Source of the DNA: JAAGZL01 sp964628835
GTDB taxonomy: Bacteria > Pseudomonadota > Gammaproteobacteria > Chromatiales > Chromatiaceae
Length of the DNA: 18,230 bases
Reading direction: 5' to 3'
Assembly: GCA_964628835.1 (NCBI GenBank)
Contig: CAZVME010000068.1
Coordinates: 1-18,230 of the forward strand
Positions 1-6,747 of the stretch are shown piece after piece (the first letter of the stretch is position 1; each line of letters opens with the position of its first letter). Under the pieces are notes generated by a model. The model was not told where the DNA came from, ran no database searches, and was given only the letters and a program-made list of their open reading frames with translations. The position numbers and the translations under genes are program-made.

Positions 1-85
1 AGGCCCCCGGTGAACTGACATAATTTAACAATGGGCGCTGAGATGAGCAAGGAGCGATCCCGTAAAAATCGTAATTTATCACAGT

Positions 86-114
86 TTTACCTGCAGTATT
101 CCACCAAATATGGT
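86..114 (+). promoter_or_regulatory. Candidate sigma-70 promoter for gatCAB
   Basis: A TTTACC -35-like hexamer (86-91) and a TATGGT -10-like hexamer (109-114) are separated by exactly 17 bases, each matching 4 of 6 consensus positions. Transcription would begin near 121, leaving a 5' leader of about 35 bases before gatC. The remaining bases 1-85 show no gene. This is a consensus match only. Confidence 0.3.
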
Positions 115-155
115 AATTTTACCCGCTTTGCCTTTACTTGTTTTTCGAGGGACTT

Positions 156-443
156 ATGTCATTAGCACGAGATGATGTGGAGAAGATCGCCCATCTGGCC
201 CGTCTGGCAGTGGACGGGGATGAGCTGGATTCTGTGGCCGAAGGCCTCTCCAATATTCTCCAGATGGTGGAGCAGATGGGCTCTGTGGATACCACGGGAG
301 TGACTCCCATGGCGCATCCGCTACATATGACTCAGCCGCTGAGGCCGGATCAGGTGACAGAGGAAAACCAGCGTGAGCTTTTTCAGTCCATAGCCCCACA
401 GACCGAGGATGGTCTGTATCTGGTTCCAAAGGTGATTGAATAA
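156..443 (+). CDS. gatC: Asp-tRNA(Asn)/Glu-tRNA(Gln) amidotransferase subunit C
   Basis: GatC is the small subunit of the cytosolic GatCAB amidotransferase; it wraps around and stabilises the GatA-GatB pair. The 95-residue product begins MSLARDDVEKIAHLARLAV, the usual GatC N-terminus, and has the usual length. A TTG at 138 would add six residues, but the ATG at 156 is preferred because GAGGGA at 147-152 sits at ribosome-binding distance and the family starts with this sequence. The central MAHPL segment and the C-terminal YLVPKVIE are also GatC-like. It is first in a gatC-gatA-gatB operon; its TAA stop is followed after one base by the gatA ATG. Confidence 0.96.
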   Translation: MSLARDDVEKIAHLARLAVDGDELDSVAEGLSNILQMVEQMGSVDTTGVTPMAHPLHMTQPLRPDQVTEENQRELFQSIAPQTEDGLYLVPKVIE

Positions 444-444
444 T

Positions 445-1896
445 ATGCATGACAAGAGTATTTCAGAACTGGTGTCAGGGCTGCGTGCCGGCAAGTTCTC
501 CAGTGTCGAGCTGGTCAGCCACTATCTGGAGCGGATCGATTCCCTGGATCCAGGGTTGAATAGCCTAATTACAGTATGCAAAGAGAGTGCTCTGGCCCAG
601 GCCAGGACGGCGGATGAGCAGTATGCCTCGGGTTCAGCCGGTCCATTGAGTGGGATCCCTATAGTGCAGAAGGATATCTTCTGTACCCAGGGGATCAAGA
701 CCAGTTGCGGTTCCCGCATGCTGGATAACTTCATCTCCCCCTACGATGCGACCGTGGTTTCCAAGTTGAAAGCGGCAGGCGCCGTAACTATGGGCAAGGC
801 CAATATGGATGAGTTTGCCATGGGCTCATCGAATGAAACAAGCTGGTATGGCCCGGTGAAAAATCCTTGGGATACCGATAAGGTTCCAGGTGGTTCTTCC
901 GGCGGATCGGCTGCAGCCGTGGCCGCCAGATTGTGTGCTGCCGCCACCGGAACCGATACTGGTGGTTCTATCCGTCAGCCCGCAGCCTTCTGTGGTATTA
1001 CCGGCCTCAAGCCTACCTACGGCCGGGTATCGCGTTATGGCATGATCGCTTTTGCCTCCAGTCTGGATCAGGCCGGTCCCATGACCAGGAGTGCTGAGGA
1101 TGCCGCGCTGGTATTGCAGGCCATGGCTGGTGCAGATAACAGAGACTCCACCAGTGTGGATCAGCCGGTGCCGGATTACTCCGCTACTCTGGGAGATGAT
1201 CTGACTGGGCTAAAGATTGGACTACCCAAGGAGTATTTTGATTCAGGTCTGGATGGTGAGGTTGCGGCCTCCGTTCATCAGGCCATTGCCGAGTATAAAA
1301 AACTGGGTGCTGAGGTGGTGGATATCAGTCTGCCTAATACCGCGCTGGCGGTACCGACCTACTATGTGGTGGCCCCGGCGGAGTGTTCTTCCAACCTGGC
1401 CCGGTTTGACGGCGTACGTTACGGCCGTCGCTGTGAAGATCCCCAAGATCTTGAGGATCTGTACAAGCGTTCCCGTAGTGAGGGGTTCGGGGCCGAGGTT
1501 AAGCGTCGCATCCTGATCGGAACCTATGCGCTCTCGGCCGGTTACTATGACGCCTATTATCTCAAGGCACAGCAGATCAGACATCTGATCTCGGATGACT
1601 TCAAGCGCGCCTTTGAACAGGTGGATGTGATTATGGGTCCAACCGCCCCCAGTACCGCCTTTGGCCTTGGGGAAAAGGCTGGCGACCCGGTAACCATGTA
1701 TCTGTCTGACATCTACACTATTGCGGTGAATCTGGCGGGACTGCCCGGGATGTCCATACCGGCACAACCGGTGGCTGGACGCCCGGTGGGGTTGCAGATT
1801 ATTGGTAACTACTTTGCCGAGGCCAAGCTGTTGAATGTGGCGCATCGTCTGCAACAGGCTACGGACTGGCACCTGGCAGTGCCGAACGGTTTCTAG
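445..1896 (+). CDS. gatA: Asp-tRNA(Asn)/Glu-tRNA(Gln) amidotransferase subunit A
   Basis: GatA is the amidase subunit: it hydrolyses glutamine and supplies ammonia to GatB for conversion of Glu-tRNA(Gln) (and/or Asp-tRNA(Asn)) to the amidated form. The 483-residue product belongs to the amidase-signature family. The Lys/cis-Ser/Ser triad is in place: Lys76 in IVQKDIFC, Ser151 in the GGSSGGSAAAVAAR signature and the nucleophile Ser175 in GTDTGGSIRQPAA. These have the same spacing as Lys79/Ser154/Ser178 of the Staphylococcus enzyme. The ATG at 445, one base after the gatC stop, is chosen over an upstream TTG at 436 that would overlap gatC; AAGGTG near 429-434 is a plausible ribosome site inside the end of gatC. 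Tight spacing suggests translational coupling. Confidence 0.97.
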   Translation: MHDKSISELVSGLRAGKFSSVELVSHYLERIDSLDPGLNSLITVCKESALAQARTADEQYASGSAGPLSGIPIVQKDIFCTQGIKTSCGSRMLDNFISPYDATVVSKLKAAGAVTMGKANMDEFAMGSSNETSWYGPVKNPWDTDKVPGGSSGGSAAAVAARLCAAATGTDTGGSIRQPAAFCGITGLKPTYGRVSRYGMIAFASSLDQAGPMTRSAEDAALVLQAMAGADNRDSTSVDQPVPDYSATLGDDLTGLKIGLPKEYFDSGLDGEVAASVHQAIAEYKKLGAEVVDISLPNTALAVPTYYVVAPAECSSNLARFDGVRYGRRCEDPQDLEDLYKRSRSEGFGAEVKRRILIGTYALSAGYYDAYYLKAQQIRHLISDDFKRAFEQVDVIMGPTAPSTAFGLGEKAGDPVTMYLSDIYTIAVNLAGLPGMSIPAQPVAGRPVGLQIIGNYFAEAKLLNVAHRLQQATDWHLAVPNGF

Positions 1897-1961
1897 TAAC
1901 CGTTAAGCGCTATTCAATTTGCTGTGTTAGAGCATAGATAAATTAAGACTGGAATCTAAAG

Positions 1962-3401
1962 ATGCAATGGGAAACAGTTATTGGGCTTGAGATCCATGCC
2001 CAGCTTGCCACCAACTCCAAGATCTTCTCTGGGGCCTCCATCGCCTTTGGGGCTGAGCCCAATACCCAGGCCTGTAATGTGGATCTGGGGATGCCGGGCG
2101 TGTTGCCGGTGTTAAACCAAGAGGTGGTGCGCATGGCGGTGAAGTTTGGAGCCGCCATAGGTGCGGAGCTGGAAAAGCGTTCAGTGTTTGCACGCAAGAA
2201 CTACTTCTATCCCGATCTTCCCAAGGGGTATCAGATCAGCCAGTTTGAGCTGCCCATCGTGGGATTGGGGCAGGTGGATATCGTACTGGATGACGGCAGT
2301 GTAAAACCGATTGGCGTAACCCGCGCTCATCTGGAAGAGGATGCGGGAAAATCCCTGCATGAGGATTTTCACGGCATGACCGGGATTGATCTGAACCGCG
2401 CCGGCACCCCGCTGCTGGAGATCGTGTCTGAACCGGACATGCGCTCGGCCAAGGAGGCGGTGGCCTACGCCAAGTTGATACACCAGATAGTTCAGTACAT
2501 CGGCATCTGTGATGGCAATATGCAGGAGGGTTCGTTCCGGGTGGACGCCAATGTGTCGGTGCGTCCCAAGGGACAGGAGGCGTTTGGAACCCGGGCCGAG
2601 CTAAAGAACATCAATTCCTTTCGCTTTATCGAGAAGGCCATCAACATTGAGGTGGAACGTCAGATCGATGTGATCGAGGCGGGTGGTGCAGTGGTGCAGG
2701 AGACTCGGCTGTATGATGCCGACCGGGATGAGACCCGCTCCATGCGTTCCAAGGAAGAGGCCAATGACTACCGCTATTTTCCCGACCCGGATCTGTTGCC
2801 GGTGGAGTTTGATGACGCCTATATTGCTGCGGTAACGGCCGATATGCCGGAACTGCCGGAGGCCAAATGCAAGCGCTTCTGTGAGCAGTATGGGCTGGGG
2901 ATAAAGGATGCGGTGGCATTGATTTCCAGTCGCGAACTGGCGGACTATTTTGAGGCGGTTGCCAAGACCTCAGGTGATGCCAAGCTCTCTGCCAACTGGG
3001 TGATGGGGGATCTCTCTGGCGCCCTGAATAAGGATAACAAGAGTATTGCCGAGTCGCCGGTAGCAGCAGAGATGTTGGGCGATTTAATTCAGCGCATCCT
3101 GGACAACACCATCTCGGGCAAGATCGCCAAGCAGGTGTTTGAGGCCATGTGGAATGGTGAAGGCAGTGTGGATGATATTATCGAAGCCAAAGGATTGAAG
3201 CAGATTACCGATAGCGGCGCGATCGAGCAGATAGTGGATGAGGTGATTGCAGTGAACCCGCAGCAGGTGGAAAACTACCGCAGTGCTGAAGAGCAGAAGC
3301 GGGGCAAGATGCTAGGCTTTTTTGTGGGTCAGGTGATGAAGGCCTCCAAGGGCAAGGCCAATCCGCAGCAGGTGAATGAACTACTAAAGCAGAAGCTCTA
3401 G
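1962..3401 (+). CDS. gatB: Asp-tRNA(Asn)/Glu-tRNA(Gln) amidotransferase subunit B
   Basis: GatB is the kinase/transamidase subunit: it phosphorylates the carboxylate of mischarged Glu- or Asp-tRNA and uses ammonia channelled from GatA. The 479-residue product has the family opening WETVIGLEIHAQL, the conserved DLPKGYQIS (about residues 85-93), the PET112-type signature IDLNRAGTPLLEIV (142-155), and a helical YqeY-like C-terminal region of about 150 residues ending in LLKQKL. Length is normal and no lesions are seen. It lies 65 bases after gatA with only a weak GGA ribosome site (1951-1953), a looser junction than gatC-gatA. The presence of gatCAB implies that at least one of GlnRS or AsnRS is missing or supplemented in this organism. 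Confidence 0.97.
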   Translation: MQWETVIGLEIHAQLATNSKIFSGASIAFGAEPNTQACNVDLGMPGVLPVLNQEVVRMAVKFGAAIGAELEKRSVFARKNYFYPDLPKGYQISQFELPIVGLGQVDIVLDDGSVKPIGVTRAHLEEDAGKSLHEDFHGMTGIDLNRAGTPLLEIVSEPDMRSAKEAVAYAKLIHQIVQYIGICDGNMQEGSFRVDANVSVRPKGQEAFGTRAELKNINSFRFIEKAINIEVERQIDVIEAGGAVVQETRLYDADRDETRSMRSKEEANDYRYFPDPDLLPVEFDDAYIAAVTADMPELPEAKCKRFCEQYGLGIKDAVALISSRELADYFEAVAKTSGDAKLSANWVMGDLSGALNKDNKSIAESPVAAEMLGDLIQRILDNTISGKIAKQVFEAMWNGEGSVDDIIEAKGLKQITDSGAIEQIVDEVIAVNPQQVENYRSAEEQKRGKMLGFFVGQVMKASKGKANPQQVNELLKQKL

Positions 3402-3424
3402 CCAGAATAAAATATTTTACTGGC
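3401..3424. terminator. Hairpin after gatB, possible weak terminator
   Basis: GCCAG (3401-3405) and CTGGC (3420-3424) pair perfectly around the A/T palindrome TAAAATATTTTA (3408-3419), giving a 5 plus 4 bp stem with an AA bulge. It begins at the last base of the gatB stop codon and lies in the 47-base gap between convergent genes. There is no U-run on either side, so intrinsic termination would be weak. Confidence 0.35.
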
Positions 3425-3448
3425 TGTTCAGGGTTGGTTGTAGGATGG

Positions 3449-3940
3449 TTAGAAGCTGTGTCTGGCGTGCAGATCATATCCGAACTCCGGTTTCCAACCC
3501 CAGGAGAAGCTGCGCAGATTTTTCAGCGCGACCTGTTCTGCCTCTGCCGATGAGCGCTGACTGAAGCCACAGCCGTAGCTGGTACGGTCCTTTCCTATCC
3601 TGGTTGTGTAGCTGGATCTGATAATAATCATATATCCATGGGGTAGTGCGGTGCTGGTCTGCACGTACAGGCCCTGTAGTTTTTTTTTGGTAAAGCCCCT
3701 TTCATGTAACAGGCTTTTGGCCTTTTTGGTGGCGCTGGCCACAGTTGCTCCTTCCTCTGCCACCCACTCAATGGCAAGTGAGTTGCCAAGCTCTTTTGCA
3801 ACAGCGCAAACGCCGCCAGCATCTGATGTCCCTGGAGTTAATAGTGCAGTAGTCGCTATGGCAACCATCGCCGTAAATTTACTGCGGACTGAAGCCAGTG
3901 TTGTCAGGAGTGGTGGGGTAGTTGTTCTTGGTTGTTTCAC
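3449..3940 (-). CDS. Small secreted protein of unknown function
   Basis: I do not recognise this 163-residue protein with confidence. It starts at a GTG (codon 3940-3938) with a good AGGGG ribosome site five bases upstream. The N-terminus is basic, followed by a hydrophobic stretch (about residues 22-35) and a possible signal-peptidase site after Ala41 (TSDA/GG), leaving a mature domain of about 122 residues. The mature part has exactly two cysteines (45 and 124), which could form a disulfide in the periplasm. The C-terminal half has YGCGFSQRSSAEAEQVALKNL, vaguely like the GYG...S.AEAE..AL pattern of DUF4189-type secreted proteins, but the resemblance is weak. It faces gatB convergently and has no operon partner. 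Confidence 0.72.
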   Translation of the reverse strand: MKQPRTTTPPLLTTLASVRSKFTAMVAIATTALLTPGTSDAGGVCAVAKELGNSLAIEWVAEEGATVASATKKAKSLLHERGFTKKKLQGLYVQTSTALPHGYMIIIRSSYTTRIGKDRTSYGCGFSQRSSAEAEQVALKNLRSFSWGWKPEFGYDLHARHSF

Positions 3941-4132
3941 TGTGGCCCCTTGATGATTTACAGGATACGAAGTGTTTCCGCTTGAGTATGCGAAATTGAT
4001 TTGAATATCCGGCTTGTTGCCTGCGCTTAATTCAGAGTATATATGACGATCTGTAAGATGTTTTTTGTTTGGATTTTGACATGCTGTCTAGAAGAGAAAA
4101 TAGATGAGCCAAAGATGAAAATATTCTTTGGG

Positions 4133-4162
4133 TACCATCTTGGATAAAAAAAATACTATAAT
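4133..4162 (+). promoter_or_regulatory. Candidate promoter for the histone H1-like gene
   Basis: A perfect TATAAT (4157-4162) lies 67 bases upstream of the ATG at 4229, preceded by an A-tract (4146-4153). The matching -35 is poor: TACCAT at 4133-4138 with an 18-base spacer is the best option. The A-tract could compensate as an upstream element or bend. The remaining intergenic sequence back to 3941 shows no gene. Confidence 0.4.
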
Positions 4163-4228
4163 ACCCGTTGTGATCCATACTTAGGTTAAGTAATTTTCAC
4201 TTCCCACCAACAAAATAAGGGGTGTCTG

Positions 4229-4564
4229 ATGGTAGTTAAGAAAAGAGCCACAAAGAAGAGAGTCGCTAAGAAGAAGGTTGCGGCTAAGAAGAAGGTTGCA
4301 GTTGTGAATCGTCAAGCTGAGGCTGTTGCCAAGTTGCGTGAAAGTCTTAAGGCAGCAAAAGCCGATGCGAATGAAGCAAAAGCACAGGTGCGCGAAAGTG
4401 AGCGTCGTGTGCGGGCTCTGCTCAAGCTTCTGGAGACTACCCAGGCAGCTTCTGGAAAGTTTCTTGCCGGTCGTGTTAAAGATGCAGTTAAGCAGTATGG
4501 CGTTGTGGTTGCTCCTAAGAAGCGTAAGCGCCGTGCCAAGAAAAAGGCAGTTGCTAAGAAATAG
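4229..4564 (+). CDS. Lysine-rich histone H1-like DNA-binding protein
   Basis: The 111-residue product is extremely basic with low-complexity ends. Residues 1-26 are KKR/KKK/AKK repeats of the eukaryotic H1-tail type. Residues 27-75 (RQAEAVAKLRESLKAAKAD and following) form a charged heptad-like helix suited to a coiled coil. The last 20 residues are again KKRKRRAKKKAVAKK-like. Such tails bind nucleic acid through charge, so a nucleoid-associated or RNA-binding role is likely but inferred. AAGGGG (4217-4222) is an excellent ribosome site six bases before the ATG. The gene stands alone, has a perfect TATAAT upstream and hairpins downstream, and probably is an abundant monocistronic transcript. 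Proteins such as AlgP and bacterial H1 homologues look similar, but composition bias prevents a firm orthology call. Confidence 0.82.
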   Translation: MVVKKRATKKRVAKKKVAAKKKVAVVNRQAEAVAKLRESLKAAKADANEAKAQVRESERRVRALLKLLETTQAASGKFLAGRVKDAVKQYGVVVAPKKRKRRAKKKAVAKK

Positions 4565-4573
4565 TAGGTTTCT

Positions 4574-4598
4574 ATCCGGCCGAGGCGTGGCCGGGTTT
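4574..4598 (+). terminator. Likely terminator of the H1-like gene
   Basis: CCGGCC (4576-4581) and GGCCGG (4589-4594) form a GC stem extended by a U-G and an A-U pair (4574-4575 with 4595-4596), with loop GAGGCGT, followed by a short U-run (UUU at 4596-4598). It starts about ten bases after the TAG stop. The U-tract is short, so efficiency is uncertain. Confidence 0.5.
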
Positions 4599-4612
4599 AC
4601 TGTCGATTCATA

Positions 4613-4677
4613 GGCCGGATTACCGGCCAAGACGACGGCTGTTCCCAGGGTAAGTTACCGTCTGGGGCAGCTGTCGT
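4613..4677. other. Two further strong hairpins in the convergent intergenic region
   Basis: GGCCGG (4613-4618), ATTA, CCGGCC (4623-4628) makes a compact hairpin whose arms can also pair with those of the preceding terminator. Immediately after, ACGACGGCTG (4632-4641) pairs with CAGCTGTCGT (4668-4677) with one G-U, continuing inward with CCCAG (4644-4648)/CTGGG (4662-4666) and GGTA/TACC. This is about 19 bp of stem in 46 bases, followed by UUUG. The region lies between the ends of a plus-strand and a minus-strand gene, so it could be a two-way transcription barrier or the 3' end of a small RNA. Function is unproven. Confidence 0.5.
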
Positions 4678-4772
4678 TTGATATTCTGTTGACTGTCCGC
4701 ACTGATTAATCGGCACCCCAGTTATTTCAGAGGAACTCCTGCGGTCTGGTATGTGTCGGATTGTGGCTGTTG

Positions 4773-5381
4773 TTATTCAATGCGGGCCATAGCTACGGTA
4801 TAGGTTTTCCCCTGCTTGACCTTTTTGTAATTCCCGAATACTTCGCCAAAGGCCCTGGCTACAAATTTGCGTAGTCCAGATATGGTCACCACGTAGAAGC
4901 GGCCGCCTGGATTTAGCCGGGCCAGGGCGTCATAGAAATAGAGGTAGTAAAGTTCCTTCCCTGTTTTTGCCGGGAGGTTGGATACAATCAGATCAAAGCG
5001 GCTGTCACCAATCTGGTTAAAGCCGTTGCTTAGAAAGATGTCGGCGTTATTGATCTGGTTTACTTCAGCGTTCTTCTTGCTATATTCCACCGCTACAAAA
5101 TCCTTGTCCACCAGCACACTTTTTCCTTCCGGCGCCAGTTTGGCCAGAGTCAGTCCCAGGGGGCCGTAACCGCAGCCGAGGTCCAGGGTGTTGTCGTCAG
5201 GATTTACCTCCATATGATCCAGTAGCAGACGGCTGCCTTCATCCACGTTCTTGGGGGAGAATAGTCCCCAGGTGGTGTGGAATTGCAGGGTATGGCCGCA
5301 CATGGTTTCGCTGAAAACTATATCCTGGCGTAGCTTGTCCAGGTAATCTCTGGTGGGTCGGTTCAGTGCTTTTGTGTTCAT
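4773..5381 (-). CDS. Class I SAM-dependent methyltransferase, small-domain (RsmC-like) type
   Basis: The 202-residue product is a single Rossmann-type methyltransferase domain of the MTS/RsmC kind (YbxB-like length, lacking the duplicated N-terminal half of RsmC). Motif I is DLGCGYGPLG (residues 67-76), the acidic end of beta-2 is VDKD (91-94), and the catalytic-loop position is SNLPAK (134-139). In N-methylating relatives that loop reads NPPF/NPPI, so leucine replaces the first proline and alanine the aromatic or aliphatic residue. A nucleic-acid base is the expected substrate class, but the target is unknown. It begins 33 bases after the moeB stop on the same strand, so co-transcription is likely. 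No Shine-Dalgarno is visible before the ATG at 5381. Confidence 0.85.
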   Translation of the reverse strand: MNTKALNRPTRDYLDKLRQDIVFSETMCGHTLQFHTTWGLFSPKNVDEGSRLLLDHMEVNPDDNTLDLGCGYGPLGLTLAKLAPEGKSVLVDKDFVAVEYSKKNAEVNQINNADIFLSNGFNQIGDSRFDLIVSNLPAKTGKELYYLYFYDALARLNPGGRFYVVTISGLRKFVARAFGEVFGNYKKVKQGKTYTVAMARIE

Positions 5382-5414
5382 ATTTGATTGTAAGGAGTTA
5401 TGTTTTAGAGGTTG

Positions 5415-6164
5415 CTATTTGGTTCGGCCGCTGCACACTGGGCAGTCTGGGTCCGCCTTCAGTTTTAGTGTCCTCCACTGCATGTGCAGGGCATCCAACA
5501 GCATCAGCTTGCCATTAAGCGTAGTACCTATGCCGGTCAGGACCTTGATGGCCTCGGTGGCCTGTATGCTGCCAATTATGCCCACAACCGGTGCGAGTAC
5601 GCCATTCTCAGAGCAGGTCTCGTTTACTTCACTGCCGCTGCCGTAGAGGCAGTGATAGCATGGGTCGCCTGGTTGGCCGGTAAATACCGAAACTTGTCCC
5701 TCCATGCGAATTGCGGCGCCAGAGACCAGGGGGGTGCGACTGGCAACACAGGCGTTGTTGATGGCGAAGCGGGTGGAGAAGTTGTCAGTACCATCGATTA
5801 CCAGATCCACACCGGCTACCTGCTCTGCAATCTCATCTGTTTCCAGCAGCCGGTCGATGGTGGTGATTCGGCACTCTGGGTTAAGGGCCTGGAGGGCCTG
5901 TTTGGCTGATTCAACCTTCTTTATCCCTATTCGGTCTGTGGTGTGAACGATCTGTCGCTGCAGATTCGTAAGATCGACCTTGTCGAAGTCCACCAGTACC
6001 AGTTCACCCACGCCTGCGGCGGCCAGATACATGGCCACCGGAGAACCCAGTCCTCCCAGTCCGACTATCAATACCCTGGAGCCCAGGAGCTTCTCCTGCC
6101 CTTCGATGCCGATGGACGGTAGCATTATCTGGCGGCTGAAACGCAACAACTGGTTATCTTCCAT
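5415..6164 (-). CDS. moeB: MoeB/ThiF-family sulfur-carrier adenylyltransferase
   Basis: This E1-like enzyme uses ATP to adenylate the C-terminal glycine of a small sulfur-carrier protein (MoaD for molybdopterin, or ThiS/other carriers), preparing it for sulfuration in the cytosol. The 249-residue length matches E. coli MoeB. Visible features are the nucleotide motif GLGGLGSP (35-42), DLTNLQRQ (64-71), Asp127 in DGTDNFSTRF, and the two zinc pairs CYHC (Cys169/172) and CPVC (Cys241/244). Cys184 lies in the crossover-loop position. There is no rhodanese domain. Related gammaproteobacteria often have moeB directly after prmC; here about 4.7 kb separates them. The start ATG at 6164 lacks an obvious ribosome site. 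MoaD versus ThiS specificity cannot be told from sequence alone. Confidence 0.92.
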   Translation of the reverse strand: MEDNQLLRFSRQIMLPSIGIEGQEKLLGSRVLIVGLGGLGSPVAMYLAAAGVGELVLVDFDKVDLTNLQRQIVHTTDRIGIKKVESAKQALQALNPECRITTIDRLLETDEIAEQVAGVDLVIDGTDNFSTRFAINNACVASRTPLVSGAAIRMEGQVSVFTGQPGDPCYHCLYGSGSEVNETCSENGVLAPVVGIIGSIQATEAIKVLTGIGTTLNGKLMLLDALHMQWRTLKLKADPDCPVCSGRTK

Positions 6165-6395
6165 TGGGGCTACGCTTTATTTAAGGCTTTAATGATCGCG
6201 CATCCTAACCTAAAACTGCTTCATGGGAAAACGTTAAAGGCTTACGCATATGAGTGGCCAGTAGAGAAAAAGCGAGAAACAGGAGGATGTCGGCAAATAT
6301 CCACGTATTACCATAAATACCACCTATGTTTTCTGCATTTAGAAAATCGGCCTATTTTTAAGATGGCCCTTTGTGGTCAGTTTTTCCACTGTGAG

Positions 6396-6424
6396 TTGTT
6401 TATGAGGCAATAAGGTACTATTAT
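6396..6424 (+). promoter_or_regulatory. Candidate upstream promoter for gltA
   Basis: TTGTTT (6396-6401) and TATTAT (6419-6424, 5 of 6 to consensus) are spaced by 17 bases. Transcription would start near 6431 and give a leader of about 317 bases before gltA, including all the stems listed next. Other promoters closer to the gene, such as TTGGTT/TATGTC around 6582-6611, cannot be excluded. Confidence 0.35.
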
Positions 6425-6451
6425 TATGCCCAATGGTAGGCGTTGCCTTTA

Positions 6452-6542
6452 TTAAGGGTGTTTTCTGAATAAATTGGCACTCAAATTGAGCAGAGCCGCC
6501 ACCCTTAACTCGCGGTGGCGGGTGCCCTTACATCCGTAGGGG
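6452..6542 (+). promoter_or_regulatory. Structured gltA leader with mutually exclusive stems
   Basis: TTAAGGGTG (6452-6460) is a perfect inverted repeat of CACCCTTAA (6500-6508), enclosing the palindrome CTCAAATTGAG (6480-6490). The right arm overlaps CCGCCAC (6496-6502), which instead pairs with GTGGCGG (6515-6521). A third stem, CCCTTAC (6525-6531)/GTAGGGG (6536-6542) with loop AUCC and one G-U, follows at once. The first two stems cannot form together, as in attenuators and riboswitches. It fits no riboswitch class I know, has no U-run, and lies about 200 bases before the gltA ATG. Confidence 0.4.
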
Positions 6543-6747
6543 ATAGCTGTTTCGCTGTTGAATGCAGGTTGATCCGATATCTTGGTTGTAGTGTGTTCCG
6601 GTTGCTATGTCAGGTACAACCTGGCGGGTTTGTGGCGACTATCTGGTTTTAGCCCTGTTTAGGCTGAACTGGGTGAAGAGAAGGTAAAACAAAATTTAAT
6701 CATTCCATTCACCGCTTGGCGGTATAAGTTAGTAGAGAGAGGCAAAG

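Larger units (their letters stand above)
6165..6747. other. 583-base gene-free region between divergent moeB and gltA
   Basis: No convincing gene is present; the one plus-strand reading frame of 73 codons (6192-6413) has no family features. The right half holds a candidate gltA promoter and a structured leader, listed separately. The left half (6165-6390) shows no clear element apart from what must serve as the moeB promoter, which I could not place. Confidence 0.6.

Noticed and set aside
1243..1872. 209-codon minus-strand reading frame inside gatA
   Set aside because: It is antisense to a well-conserved gene, and its translation lacks recognisable motifs.
3651..3953. Plus-strand reading frame antisense to the secreted protein
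   Set aside because: The minus-strand gene has a strong ribosome site and signal peptide; the antisense frame has neither.
4702..4741. CTGATTAAT and GGAACTCCTG near the methyltransferase end, resembling the left edge of the MITE-like element
   Set aside because: The two pieces are separated and in the wrong order, there is no inverted partner, and matches of 9-10 bases occur by chance.
6192..6413. 73-codon plus-strand reading frame beginning at an ATG upstream of gltA
   Set aside because: Composition is not protein-like, no family features are seen, and the region is otherwise an intergenic promoter area.
6474..6490. Sigma-54-like site TTGGCAC...TTGAG upstream of gltA
   Set aside because: The -24 half is good, but the essential GC of the -12 element is GA at the required spacing.
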